Source: CAHJXG01 sp964235485
Lineage (GTDB): Bacteria > Pseudomonadota > Alphaproteobacteria > Acetobacterales > Acetobacteraceae
Direction of reading: 5' to 3'
DNA: 64,000 nt
Assembly: GCA_964235485.1 (NCBI GenBank)
Contig: CAXSAZ010000001.1
Location: 372,001 to 436,000, forward strand
Under the pieces are notes generated by a model, which was not told the DNA's origin, made no database searches, and saw only the letters and a program-made list of their open reading frames with translations. A program made the position numbers and the translations under genes. Shown in pieces: positions 36,347-45,157 of the stretch (its first letter is position 1; every line of letters begins with the position of its first letter).

Positions 36347-36583
36347 ATGAAGCCGACCGACTACGCCCGGGTTGAAACCTACCTGCGCCGCACGCTCGGG
36401 TCCGACCGCATCCACGTCGAAGCGCCGAAACGCAAGGGCGCCTCGGTTGAGGTCACGGTGGATAAGGAGTTCCTCGGCACCCTGCATCGCGACGAGGAAG
36501 ACGGCGAGGTATCGTTCTCGCTCCATATCACGATCCTGGAAGAAGACCTGCCACCTGTTCCCGGAGCAAAGCGCCTGGGCTGA
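36347..36583 (+). CDS. DUF3126 family protein
   Basis: A 78-residue protein, MKPTDYARVETYLRRTLGSD at the start, then a beta-rich segment ending SFSLHITILEEDLP. It matches the small alphaproteobacterial DUF3126 family in size and pattern. AAGGA precedes the ATG at 36347. Function unknown. It converges with dnaJ, two bases separating the stops. Confidence 0.85.
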   Translation: MKPTDYARVETYLRRTLGSDRIHVEAPKRKGASVEVTVDKEFLGTLHRDEEDGEVSFSLHITILEEDLPPVPGAKRLG

Positions 36584-36585
36584 GC

Positions 36586-37734
36586 TTAGGCCCGTCCCTC
36601 GAAGAACTTCGCGATCTTGGCCATGAAGCCTTCGCTTTCGGGGCTGCCCTTGGCGTGCTCCTTCGCCTCCGTCTCGAACTCCTCCAGCAACTCGCGCTGC
36701 CGCTTGGTCAGGTGCTGCGGCGTTTCCACCGCGACCTGAACGTACATGTCGCCGCGCGCCGCGCTACGCAGCACCGAGAAGCCCTTGCTGCGCAGCCGGA
36801 ACTGATCCCCGGTCTGCGTGCCCGGCGGAATCTTCACCTTCGCTCGGCTGCCGTCGATGGCCGGCACCTCCACGTCGCCGCCCAGAGCCGCCTGCGTCAT
36901 CGGCAGCGGAACCCGGCAGTAGATGTTGGCGCCGTCGCGCTGGAAGATCTCATGCGGCCGGATCGCGACGTGGACATACAGGTCGCCCGGCGGCGCGCCG
37001 CTGGCGCCGGCCTCGCCTTCCCCGGTCAGGCGGATGCGCGTGCCATCCTCCACGCCCGCCGGGATCGAAACCTGCAGGTTGCGCTCCCGCTGCACGGTGC
37101 CGCCGCCGCCGCACACCTTGCAGGGGTTCTTGATCACCCGGCCGGCGCCGCCGCAGGTCGGGCAGGTGCGCTCGATCAGGAAAAAGCCCTGCTGCGCCCG
37201 CACTTTGCCGGCACCGCCGCAGGTCGAACACGTATCGGCCTGGCGCTCCTTGCTTTCCGACCCCGTGCCCCGGCAATGGTCGCATTGCACGCGGGTGGGC
37301 ACGCGAAGCTGGGTCTTGGTGCCGGCGAAGGCTTCGGCCAGGTCGATCTCCACCTGGGCGCGCAGGTCCGCGCCGGCGCGCGTCCGCGTGCCGCCGCGGC
37401 GGCCCGTCATCTCCCCGAACATCTGGTCGAAGATGTCGCCTAAGCCCCCGGCATCCTGGAAGTTGAACCCACCGGCAAAGCCGCCCGCGCCGGGGCCGCC
37501 GCCCTGCTCGAAGGCGGCATGGCCGAACCGGTCGTAGGCGCCGCGCTTCTGCTCGTCCTTCAGCACGTCGTAAGCCTCGTTCAGCTCCTTGAACTTGGCC
37601 TCGGCCTGCTTGTCGTTCGGGTTGCGGTCGGGGTGATACTGCATCGCGAGCTTGCGGTAGGCTTTCTTCAGTTCCTCCGCGCCAGCCTCCCGGCCCACCC
37701 CGAGCGTCGTGTAGTAGTCCTGCTTCGCTGCCAC
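36586..37734 (-). CDS. dnaJ: Chaperone DnaJ
   Basis: Hsp40 co-chaperone that delivers substrates to DnaK and stimulates its ATPase. About 382 residues: J domain with the HPD motif in YHPDRNPND, a Gly/Phe-rich linker, and four zinc motifs CDHCRGTG, CSTCGGAG, CPTCGGAG and CKVCGGGG, then the C-terminal substrate-binding domain. I prefer the GTG at 37734 because GAGG lies six bases before it and it gives the usual AAKQDYY start; an ATG at 37746 is the alternative. Third gene of grpE-dnaK-dnaJ, separated from dnaK by a terminator-like hairpin. Confidence 0.95.
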   Translation of the reverse strand: MAAKQDYYTTLGVGREAGAEELKKAYRKLAMQYHPDRNPNDKQAEAKFKELNEAYDVLKDEQKRGAYDRFGHAAFEQGGGPGAGGFAGGFNFQDAGGLGDIFDQMFGEMTGRRGGTRTRAGADLRAQVEIDLAEAFAGTKTQLRVPTRVQCDHCRGTGSESKERQADTCSTCGGAGKVRAQQGFFLIERTCPTCGGAGRVIKNPCKVCGGGGTVQRERNLQVSIPAGVEDGTRIRLTGEGEAGASGAPPGDLYVHVAIRPHEIFQRDGANIYCRVPLPMTQAALGGDVEVPAIDGSRAKVKIPPGTQTGDQFRLRSKGFSVLRSAARGDMYVQVAVETPQHLTKRQRELLEEFETEAKEHAKGSPESEGFMAKIAKFFEGRA

Positions 37735-37834
37735 TTCAGCCCTCATCCTTGGCGCTGGGCCGGCGCTCGCGGCCTCCACGCACCGTCCTCAGCGCCGGCC
37801 GCTGCCAGTCCGGCGCGGCCCGGCGAATACGGAA

Positions 37835-37867
37835 AAGGCGCCCGCCTCGAACGAGCGCGGACGCCTT
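37835..37867 (-). terminator. Terminator-like hairpin between dnaK and dnaJ
   Basis: The minus strand forms a long stem: AAGGCG pairs with CGCCTT, CCGC with GCGG and CTCG with CGAG around a two-base loop, with single mismatches between sections. It is followed by TTCCGTATT. It probably attenuates dnaK transcription or protects its 3' end; the T-run is weak, so read-through into dnaJ is expected. Confidence 0.6.
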
Positions 37868-37893
37868 TCCCTGATGGTCAAGCCTCGACGCGA

Positions 37894-39816
37894 CTACGAG
37901 GCTTTCTTCTTCTCGTCCACTTCCTCGAACTCGGCATCGACGACCTTCTCGCCCTGCGCCGCCGAACCAGGAGCGCCCGCGGCGTCGGCCGGAGCCGCCT
38001 CCGACTGGGCCTTGTACATCGCCTCGCCCATCTTCATCGCGACCTGCGTGAGACGGTCGTTCGCCTGTTTCAGCGTGTCCGCGTCGTCGCCTTCCAGCGC
38101 GCTCTTGGCAGCAGTCACCGCCGCCTCCGCCTCGGACTTGGCGTCAGCCGGAACCTTGTCGCCGTTTTCCTTCAAGGTCTTCTCGACCTGATGGACCATG
38201 GCCTCCGTCTGGTTGCGTGCCTCGACCTGCTCGCGCCGCCTCTTGTCGGCGTCGGCATTGGCCTCGGCCTCTTTGACCATTTTCTGGATGTCGGCGTCGG
38301 ACAGGCCGCCACTGGCCTGGATGCGGATCTGCTGCTCCTTGCCGGTCGCCTTGTCCTTCGCCTGGACGGAAACGATGCCGTTGGCGTCGATGTCGAACGT
38401 CACCTCGATCTGCGGCACGCCGCGCGGGGCGGGCGGAATGCCCATCAGATCGAACTGACCCAGCAGCTTGTTGTCCGCCGCCATCTCCCGCTCGCCCTGG
38501 AAGCATTTGATGGTCACGGCGCCCTGGTTGTCGTCGGCCGTCGAGAACACCTGGCTTTTCTTGGTCGGAATGGTGGTGTTGCGGTCGATCAGCCGGGTGA
38601 ACACGCCGCCCAGCGTCTCGATGCCCAGCGACAACGGCGTCACGTCCAGCAGCAGCACGTCCTTCACGTCGCCCTTGAGCACCGCGCCCTGCACCGCGGC
38701 GCCAATGGCCACGACCTCGTCCGGGTTCACGTTGCGGGCCGGGTCGCGGCCGAAGAACTGCTTCACGACCTCGATCACCTTGGGCATCCGGGTCATGCCG
38801 CCGACCAGGATCACCTCTTGGATCTCGCCCGCGGTCACGCCGGCATCCTTGAGCGCGGCGCGGCACGGCGCCAGCGTCCGCTCGATCAGGTCATCGACCA
38901 GGCTTTCCAGCTTGGCGCGCGACACCTTCATCACCAGGTGCTTCGGCCCGCTGGCATCGGCGGTGATGAACGGCAGGTTGATCTCCGTCTCCTTGGAGGA
39001 GGACAGCTCGATCTTCGCCTTCTCCGCCGCTTCCTTCAGCCGCTGCAAGGCGAGCTTGTCATTGCGCAGGTCGATGCCCTGCTCGCGCTTGAACTCGTCG
39101 GCTAGGTAGCCGATCACCCGGTTGTCGAAGTCCTCGCCGCCCAGGAACGTGTCGCCGTTGGTGGACTTCACCTCGAACACGCCGTCGCCGATCTCCAGTA
39201 CCGACACATCGAACGTGCCGCCGCCGAGGTCGTACACCGCGATGGTGCCGCCCTGCTTCTTGTCCATGCCGTAGGCGAGCGCCGCCGCCGTCGGCTCGTT
39301 GATGATGCGCAGCACCTCCAGCCCGGCGATGCGGCCGGCGTCCTTGGTCGCCTGGCGCTGCGCGTCGTTGAAGTATGCGGGCACGGTGATGACGGCCTGC
39401 GTCACCTTCTCGCCGAGGTAGGACTCGGCGGTCTCCTTCATCTTGCCGAGCACGAAGGCGCTGACCTGGCTCGGCGAATACTTCTCGCTCCGCGCGCCCA
39501 CCCAGGCATCGCCGTTGTCCCCGCGGACAATGGTATAGGGGACCATGCCCTTGTCCTTCTCCACCAGCGGGTCCTCGAACCGACGGCCGATCAGGCGCTT
39601 CACGGCATACAACGTGTTGGTCGGATTGGTGACGGCCTGGCGCTTGGCGCTCTGGCCGACTAGCCGCTCGCCGCTGTCGCTGAACGCGACCATGCTCGGC
39701 GTGGTGCGCGCGCCTTCGCTGTTCTCGATCACCCGGGTGTCGGCCCCCGTGCTGCCTTCCATGATGGCGACGCAGGAGTTGGTGGTCCCGAGGTCGATGC
39801 CGATGACCTTGCTCAT
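37894..39816 (-). CDS. dnaK: Chaperone DnaK (Hsp70)
   Basis: ATP-driven chaperone for folding and heat-shock control. The 640-residue protein opens with SKVIGIDLGTTNSCVAIMEG, has the phosphate loops AVYDLGGGTFDVSVLE and LVGGMTRMPKV, and the linker-like DVTPLSLGIETLGG that starts the substrate-binding domain. The C-terminus ends with the acidic EEVDEKKKAS, close to the EEVxDK tail of bacterial DnaK. Middle gene of the grpE-dnaK-dnaJ order. Confidence 0.98.
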   Translation of the reverse strand: MSKVIGIDLGTTNSCVAIMEGSTGADTRVIENSEGARTTPSMVAFSDSGERLVGQSAKRQAVTNPTNTLYAVKRLIGRRFEDPLVEKDKGMVPYTIVRGDNGDAWVGARSEKYSPSQVSAFVLGKMKETAESYLGEKVTQAVITVPAYFNDAQRQATKDAGRIAGLEVLRIINEPTAAALAYGMDKKQGGTIAVYDLGGGTFDVSVLEIGDGVFEVKSTNGDTFLGGEDFDNRVIGYLADEFKREQGIDLRNDKLALQRLKEAAEKAKIELSSSKETEINLPFITADASGPKHLVMKVSRAKLESLVDDLIERTLAPCRAALKDAGVTAGEIQEVILVGGMTRMPKVIEVVKQFFGRDPARNVNPDEVVAIGAAVQGAVLKGDVKDVLLLDVTPLSLGIETLGGVFTRLIDRNTTIPTKKSQVFSTADDNQGAVTIKCFQGEREMAADNKLLGQFDLMGIPPAPRGVPQIEVTFDIDANGIVSVQAKDKATGKEQQIRIQASGGLSDADIQKMVKEAEANADADKRRREQVEARNQTEAMVHQVEKTLKENGDKVPADAKSEAEAAVTAAKSALEGDDADTLKQANDRLTQVAMKMGEAMYKAQSEAAPADAAGAPGSAAQGEKVVDAEFEEVDEKKKAS

Positions 39817-39904
39817 TCGTATTCCTTTCTCAGCAGCGGCGCGCGGCCCGAAGCACCAGGCGCCACCCTACGGTTGTAACGATGCGGATGTATTCAGCGG
39901 AAGC

Positions 39905-39925
39905 CCGCCGGACAAGGCCCGGCGG
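39905..39925. other. Perfect inverted repeat in the grpE-dnaK gap
   Basis: CCGCCGG (39905-39911) and CCGGCGG (39919-39925) form a perfect 7-base stem with a 7-base loop, 20 bases after the grpE stop. No T-run follows on either strand, so this is more likely an RNA-processing or attenuating stem than a full terminator. No CIRCE element is visible near grpE. Confidence 0.4.
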
Positions 39926-39944
39926 CGCACAACTGTCGTGCCGC

Positions 39945-40553
39945 TTATGCGGCCTCGGTGCCCGGTGCGGTTCCGGCGGGCGCGGCCTTCGCGACCACGA
40001 CCATCGCCGGGCGGAGCAGGCGCCCGTTCAACGTCCACGCCGTGGTCCAGGCCTGGAGCACCGTGCCCGGGGGGTGCTCCTCCGACGGCTGCTCGGCCAT
40101 GGCCTGGTGCAGGTTGGCGTCGAACGGCTGGCCGGTGGGGTCGATGCGCTGGATGCCGTTGCGCTCCAGGATGGCGACGAAACTGCGCTCCACCCCTTCC
40201 AGCCCGTCGCGCAGCTTGGTGACGATATCGGGTTCGTCCGCCGCCTGCGCCGGCAGGTTCGATAGGCCGCGGCGCAGGTTCTCGGCCGCTTCCACCACGT
40301 CGGCGGCGAACTTCTGCACGGCATACTGGCGCGTGTCGTCCACGTCGCGCTTGGCGCGGGCGCGCACGTTGGCCATCTCGGCCTCCGCGCGTATCCAGCG
40401 GTCGCGCATGTCGTCGCGCTCGGCCGTCAGCTTGGCGATTTCGGCGTCGTGGCTCGGCTGCTCCGGCTCGGCGCCGGGCGGCGTGGCGTGGGCTCGGGCG
40501 TCACCCTGCAACGCGGGGTCCTCCTCGGGGGGCGTGGTCGGTTCGGTGCTCAT
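39945..40553 (-). CDS. grpE: Nucleotide exchange factor GrpE
   Basis: Dimeric exchange factor releasing ADP from DnaK. The 202-residue protein has a disordered acidic start (PPEEDPALQGD), a long coiled-coil helix (DAEIAKLTAERDDMRDRWIRAEAEMANVRARAKRD, spread over residues 34-70) and the beta-wing domain with LQAWTTAWTLNGRLLRPAMVVVAK. It heads the grpE-dnaK-dnaJ cluster. The 261-base region upstream (40554-40814) separates it from the divergent molybdenum hydroxylase genes and I see no other gene in it. Confidence 0.95.
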   Translation of the reverse strand: MSTEPTTPPEEDPALQGDARAHATPPGAEPEQPSHDAEIAKLTAERDDMRDRWIRAEAEMANVRARAKRDVDDTRQYAVQKFAADVVEAAENLRRGLSNLPAQAADEPDIVTKLRDGLEGVERSFVAILERNGIQRIDPTGQPFDANLHQAMAEQPSEEHPPGTVLQAWTTAWTLNGRLLRPAMVVVAKAAPAGTAPGTEAA

Positions 40554-40814
40554 GCCGTCTCAGGTAGGGCAGGGCGGGCCGCCGAACAAGCATCCCGGCC
40601 CGGACGGCGGCGCCATTTGCGTGCCATGCCTGCAAGCATACGGATGCCCGAACGGGATTGACCACGGCCCATTGCAGCCGCGTTGGCTGCCTGGCGCAGG
40701 GAACTGTTTGCCGCACGCTGCCTGATACAGCGTGGGCAACGCCCACCCGGGCAGCGACCGCGGGCCGCGCCAGCTTTTATCCCTCGCCGTATCGGCCCAG
40801 GAGAACACAACCCC

Positions 40815-41294
40815 ATGGACGTAACATTGGACGTGAACGGGCAAGCGCACCGGCTCAGCCTCGATCCCAGAGTGACCCTGCTCGACGCGCTGCGCGACCG
40901 CATCGGCCTGACCGGGACGAAGAAGGGCTGCGACCAAGGGCAATGCGGGTCGTGCACCGTGCTGATCGACGGGGTGCGGGTGCTGGCCTGCTTCACCCTG
41001 GTTGCCACGATGACGGGCAAGGTCACGACGGTCGAGGGGCTGTCGGGCGAGACCGGGCCGCTGCACCCGATGCAGCAGGCGTTCCTGGACTGCGACGCCT
41101 ATCAATGCGGCTACTGCACGCCGGGCCAGATCCTGAGCGGCATCGCCTGCATCGCCGAAGGCCATGCCGGCACGGAGGACGAGGTGCGCGAGTACATGAG
41201 CGGCAACCTGTGCCGGTGCGCGGCCTATCCCAAGATCGTGCAGGCCGTCCTGCAAGCGGCGCCGCAGCTTGCGGCCCGGCAGGACGCGGCCTGA
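40815..41294 (+). CDS. Molybdenum hydroxylase [2Fe-2S] subunit (PaoA/CoxS-like)
   Basis: Small electron-transfer subunit of a xanthine oxidase-family enzyme. The 159-residue protein has two [2Fe-2S] motifs: plant-ferredoxin type CDQGQCGSCTVLIDG and the C-terminal pair CGYCTPGQ plus CRCAAYP. It starts directly with the ferredoxin fold (DVTLDVNGQAHRLSL) and has no Tat signal peptide, unlike E. coli PaoA, so the complex is probably cytoplasmic. The stop overlaps the next start (TGATG). Confidence 0.94.
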   Translation: MDVTLDVNGQAHRLSLDPRVTLLDALRDRIGLTGTKKGCDQGQCGSCTVLIDGVRVLACFTLVATMTGKVTTVEGLSGETGPLHPMQQAFLDCDAYQCGYCTPGQILSGIACIAEGHAGTEDEVREYMSGNLCRCAAYPKIVQAVLQAAPQLAARQDAA

Positions 41295-42319
41295 TGCGCC
41301 CGATCACGGTCGAGCGGGCGGTGGACGCCGCAGCCGTCCAGCGGCTTGCCGGCAGCTTCCCGCCGGATGCCGCGCACATCCAGTCCCCTACGCAGTACCT
41401 GGGCGGGGGCACGACCCTGCTCGACTTGATGAAGCTGGATGTCATGCGCCCGGACCGGCTGGTCGATATTGCCGGGCTGCGCGGGACTTACGGCGCGATC
41501 ACCGCGGACGCGGCGGGCTTGCGGCTCGGCGCGCTGGCGCGGATGTCGGCCGCCGCCGACCACCCCGCGGTCCGCCGCGACTACCCGGCCTTGTCCGACG
41601 CGCTGCGTCTGGCGGCCAGCCCGCAAATCCGCAACATGGCGACCCTCGGCGGCAACGTGCTGCAGCGCACCCGGTGCAGTTACTTCCGCGACGCAAGCTG
41701 GGCCGCCTGCAACAAGCGCCAGCCCGGCTCCGGCTGCGCCGCCATCGGCGGGGTCACGCGGCTGCTGGCCGTCTTGGGCGTCAGCGAGCATTGCATCGCG
41801 CACTACCCCGGCGACTTCGCCATCCCGCTGGTGGCCCTCGGCGCGGAGGTGGACGTGCTCGGGCCGGACGGTGCCGCCCGCAGCATCGGGTTCGAGGACC
41901 TGCACCGCCTGCCCGGCGACGCGCCGCACATTGAGACGACGCTTCGGCCGGGCGAGCTGATCACCGGCTTCAGCGTGCCCGCGGCGCCTTGGACGCGGCG
42001 GTCGCTCTACCTCAAGGTGCGCGACCGCGAGTCGTACGCTTTCGCCCTGGCCTCTGCCGCCGTGGCGCTGGACCTGCGGCCCGACGGCACCGTGGCGGCG
42101 GCGCGGGTCGGCCTCGGCGGGCTGGCCGCGAAGCCCTGGCGCTCGCACGAGGCGGAAGCCGCGCTGACCGGCCAGCGCCTGGACGAGCGCACGGCTCAAG
42201 CCGCGGCGGAGCGCGCCTTCGCCGGCGCCGTCACCCACGGCGACAACGCCTTCAAGCCTGAATTGGGGCGGCGGACGCTGGTTCGCGCCCTGCTGCAAGC
42301 CGCCGAGATGGAGATCTGA
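41294..42319 (+). CDS. Molybdenum hydroxylase FAD subunit (PaoB-like, with extra Fe-S cysteines)
   Basis: The 341-residue FAD-binding subunit. YLGGGTTLLDLMKLDVMRPD and RNMATLGGNVLQRTR-type blocks (here QIRNMATLGGNVLQRTRCSY) bind FAD. Between them and the C-terminal domain sits an insert with cysteines in RCSYFRD, WAACNKRQPGSGCAAIGG and SEHCIAH, the pattern that holds an additional [4Fe-4S] cluster in E. coli PaoB. This identifies the enzyme as PaoABC/YagTSR type (aromatic aldehyde oxidase) rather than a plain xanthine dehydrogenase. Followed one base later by the molybdopterin subunit. Confidence 0.92.
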   Translation: MRPITVERAVDAAAVQRLAGSFPPDAAHIQSPTQYLGGGTTLLDLMKLDVMRPDRLVDIAGLRGTYGAITADAAGLRLGALARMSAAADHPAVRRDYPALSDALRLAASPQIRNMATLGGNVLQRTRCSYFRDASWAACNKRQPGSGCAAIGGVTRLLAVLGVSEHCIAHYPGDFAIPLVALGAEVDVLGPDGAARSIGFEDLHRLPGDAPHIETTLRPGELITGFSVPAAPWTRRSLYLKVRDRESYAFALASAAVALDLRPDGTVAAARVGLGGLAAKPWRSHEAEAALTGQRLDERTAQAAAERAFAGAVTHGDNAFKPELGRRTLVRALLQAAEMEI

Positions 42320-42320
42320 C

Positions 42321-44585
42321 ATGGACGGCGACGCTTTTACCCGCATCGGCAAGCCCGCGATCCGCATCGACGGCCGGGCCAAGGTCACCGGCCGGGCGCT
42401 GTACGCCTCGGACGAGGCCGTGCCCAACCCGGCCTATGCCTTCCTCGTGACCAGCGCCATTGCCCGCGGCCGGGTCGCTTCGATGGGGCTGGACGCGGCC
42501 CGGGCCGTGCCGGGCGTGCTGGACATCCTGACGCATTGGAACGTAGGCGGCGAGGCGAAGCCGCCAACGCTGGCGAGCGGCGGCAACACCACGAGCACGC
42601 TGGAAAGCGACCAGGTTTGGCACGACGGCCAGATCATCGGCGTCGTGTTGGCGGACAGCTACGAGGCCGCCAGGGAAGCCGCCTACAAGGTCGAGGTTTC
42701 CTATCACGAGGACTCCCCGGCCGCGACCTTCGACAGCCCCGGCGCGGTTGAAGAACAGCGCGACGACGGCGAGCACGAGGACTACGCCGTGGGCGACGCC
42801 GCCGCAGCCTTTGAGGCGGCGCCCGTCAAGGTGGACGCGTTGTACGGCACGCCGACCCAGCACCACAACCCCATCGAGCTGTTCACCACCACCTGTGCCT
42901 GGAACGGCGGGCAGCTTACCATTTGGGAGCCGAGCCAGTTCGTGTACGGGCTGCGCGGCAACGTCGCGAAGCAGATCGGGGTCGATCCGAACGACGTGCG
43001 GGTGGTGTCCAAGTTCGTGGGCGGCGCCTTCGGGTCCAAGGGCGGCGCCACGGCGCGCACCGCCTGGATCGCGATTGCGGCGCGCCGCCTCGGGCGCCCG
43101 GTGAAGCTGGTGGCGACCCGCGACCAGGGCTACACGGTTGCCACCTACCGGGCCGAAACGCGCCACCGCATCCAGCTCGGCGCGGACCGCGACGGCCGGC
43201 TCCTCGCGTTCGGGCATGAAGGGTGGGAGGTCACGTCCCGGCCCAGCACCTACAACGTGTCCGGCACCGAATCCACCGCGCGGGTTTACGCCTGCCCGAA
43301 CATCCTGACCCGGGTGAACATCGTGCACGCCGACCGCAACACGCCCGGCTTCATGCGCGCCCCGCCCGACGTGCCCTACATGTTCGCGCTGGAATCGGCG
43401 ATGGACGAGCTTGCCTGCGCGCTGGACATCGACCCGGTTGAGCTGCGCCGCCGCAACGAGCCGCAGCGCGACCCGGTGACCGGCCTGCCGTTCACCAGCC
43501 GCCACCTGCTGGACTGCCTCGACCAAGGGGCGGAGCGGTTCGGCTGGGCCGGGCGCGACCCGCGGCCCGGCGCCATGCGCGACGGGGATTGGCTCGTGGG
43601 CTGGGGCATGGCGGCGGCCAGCTATCCCACCAACATCGCGGCGAGCGCGGCGCGCGTCACCTTGCGCCCGGAAGGCGGCGCCCGCGTGCGCCTGGCCGGG
43701 CACGAGGTCGGCAACGGCGCCTACACCGTGGTCGCAATCGTCGCCGCCGACCGGCTCGGCCTCCTTGTGGAGCAGGTGGCGGTGGAAATGGGGGACACCG
43801 AGTACCCGCCCGCCTCGCTGGCCGCCGGGTCGAGCCACACCGCCAGCATCAGCCATGCCGTCGCGCGGGCCTGCGACGAGCTGCGCGAACGTTTGGTGCG
43901 GGCGGCCGTCACGACCAACGACGGGCCGCTGTCCGGCCGCGACCCGGCGGGCGTGCGGCTCGTGGACGGGACGCTCACGGCGGCGGACGGCGCAACCGAG
44001 CCGCTGGCCGACGCGGTGAAGCGGGTCACGGGCGGCGCGATGGAGGCCTATGCGGAGAACATGCCGGAAGGGGTGCCGGACGGGGCCATGGCCAAGCTGT
44101 ACAGCGGGCAGTTGCCGATGCTGCGCGGGCAGAAGCGCAAGGACGCGACGGCCTTTGCCTACGGCGCCCAGTTCGTCGAGGTCCGAGTCCACCGTCGGAC
44201 CTGCGAAATCCGGGTGCCCCGCATGGTCGGCGCGTTCGCGTCCGGCACGATCGTGAACCCCGTGGCGGCGCACAGCCAGTACATGGGCGGCATGATTTGG
44301 GGCTTGTCGTCGGCGCTGCACGAGAAGACCGAGATCGACCCGCGGGCCGCGCGCTACGTCAACGACAACCTGTCCGAGTACCTTATCCCGGTCTGCGCCG
44401 ACGTGCGCCGGGTGGAGGTGGTGATGGTTCCGGAAACGGACAGCACCGTGAACCCGCTGGGCATCAAGGGGCTTGGCGAGATCGGCATCGTGGGGGTGAA
44501 CGCGGCGGTCGCCAACGCGGTCCACCACGCCACCGGTCGGCGGGTCCGGGACCTGCCGATCCGGGTGGAGGACCTGCTCGGTTAG
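42321..44585 (+). CDS. Molybdenum hydroxylase molybdopterin-binding subunit (PaoC-like)
   Basis: Catalytic subunit, 754 residues, slightly longer than E. coli PaoC. It contains GKPAIRIDGRAKVTGRALYA at the start, GGAFGSKGGATARTAWIAI for cofactor contact, GFMRAPPDVPYMFALESAMD, and the catalytic glutamate in IKGLGEIGIVGVNAAVANAV near the end. Together with the preceding two genes it should oxidise aldehydes or aromatic heterocycles using water as oxygen donor. Its dedicated cofactor-maturation protein (XdhC/PaoD type) is not in the window. Likely substrate: aldehydes, by PaoABC resemblance. Confidence 0.94.
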   Translation: MDGDAFTRIGKPAIRIDGRAKVTGRALYASDEAVPNPAYAFLVTSAIARGRVASMGLDAARAVPGVLDILTHWNVGGEAKPPTLASGGNTTSTLESDQVWHDGQIIGVVLADSYEAAREAAYKVEVSYHEDSPAATFDSPGAVEEQRDDGEHEDYAVGDAAAAFEAAPVKVDALYGTPTQHHNPIELFTTTCAWNGGQLTIWEPSQFVYGLRGNVAKQIGVDPNDVRVVSKFVGGAFGSKGGATARTAWIAIAARRLGRPVKLVATRDQGYTVATYRAETRHRIQLGADRDGRLLAFGHEGWEVTSRPSTYNVSGTESTARVYACPNILTRVNIVHADRNTPGFMRAPPDVPYMFALESAMDELACALDIDPVELRRRNEPQRDPVTGLPFTSRHLLDCLDQGAERFGWAGRDPRPGAMRDGDWLVGWGMAAASYPTNIAASAARVTLRPEGGARVRLAGHEVGNGAYTVVAIVAADRLGLLVEQVAVEMGDTEYPPASLAAGSSHTASISHAVARACDELRERLVRAAVTTNDGPLSGRDPAGVRLVDGTLTAADGATEPLADAVKRVTGGAMEAYAENMPEGVPDGAMAKLYSGQLPMLRGQKRKDATAFAYGAQFVEVRVHRRTCEIRVPRMVGAFASGTIVNPVAAHSQYMGGMIWGLSSALHEKTEIDPRAARYVNDNLSEYLIPVCADVRRVEVVMVPETDSTVNPLGIKGLGEIGIVGVNAAVANAVHHATGRRVRDLPIRVEDLLG

Positions 44586-44677
44586 GGGACGCGGCGGCCG
44601 GGCTGGTCCTCGCGCGCAGCGCCCGGAACTGCCACCGCTGCCGGCCGCTAAAGGCGCAACATTTCGGAGAACGAGCC

Positions 44678-45094
44678 ATGCCCATCCTGTCCGCCGCGTC
44701 GCCCGTCGAGATCGAGGCCGCCGCCGACACCCTCGCCTGGCCTGCCCCGGCACGCGCGGCGGCGCTGGCGCTGTTCCACGACCTGACCAGCCGGGAGGAA
44801 CTGGCGGCCATGTCGCTCCCCGCGGCGTCGGGGCAGCGCCACGACGGCACCGAGTGGCCGGCTCACCGCTTCCTGTTCGGCACGGCGGCCGAGTTGGCCC
44901 CCGCCCTCGACGCCTTGCGCCGGCGGCCCGACCTGGCCGAGATCGGCGCGGGGGACGCGCCGGAGGGCCTTGTGCCGCGGACCCTGCTGTTGACCGGGGT
45001 GCAAGACGGCTTTTCCGGTGCGTTGCTGGCCTGCTCCGATCCCGGGCGGCTGGCGGAGGTGGTGGCTGAACTGGGGTTGCCCGACGCGGGGTGA
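44678..45094 (+). CDS. Hypothetical protein
   Basis: A 138-residue soluble protein starting PILSAASPVEIEAAADTLAW, alanine- and leucine-rich with predicted helices. GGAGA precedes the ATG at 44678. The middle has LFHDLTSREELAAMSLPAAS and the end RTLLLTGVQDGFSGALLACSD. No known domain or signal peptide. It lies 92 bases after the molybdenum hydroxylase genes on the same strand and may belong to their transcript, but no role is indicated. Confidence 0.6.
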   Translation: MPILSAASPVEIEAAADTLAWPAPARAAALALFHDLTSREELAAMSLPAASGQRHDGTEWPAHRFLFGTAAELAPALDALRRRPDLAEIGAGDAPEGLVPRTLLLTGVQDGFSGALLACSDPGRLAEVVAELGLPDAG

Positions 45095-45157
45095 TGGCGG
45101 CATGGGCGTCCCCTTCAAAAGAAAAGCGGCATTCTCTCCGGCACCGGAAGATGAGCC

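Noticed and set aside
40554..40814. Search for a small gene or RNA between grpE and the molybdenum hydroxylase genes
   Set aside because: No frame with a ribosome site and protein-like composition, and no hairpin with T-run; probably a divergent promoter region only.
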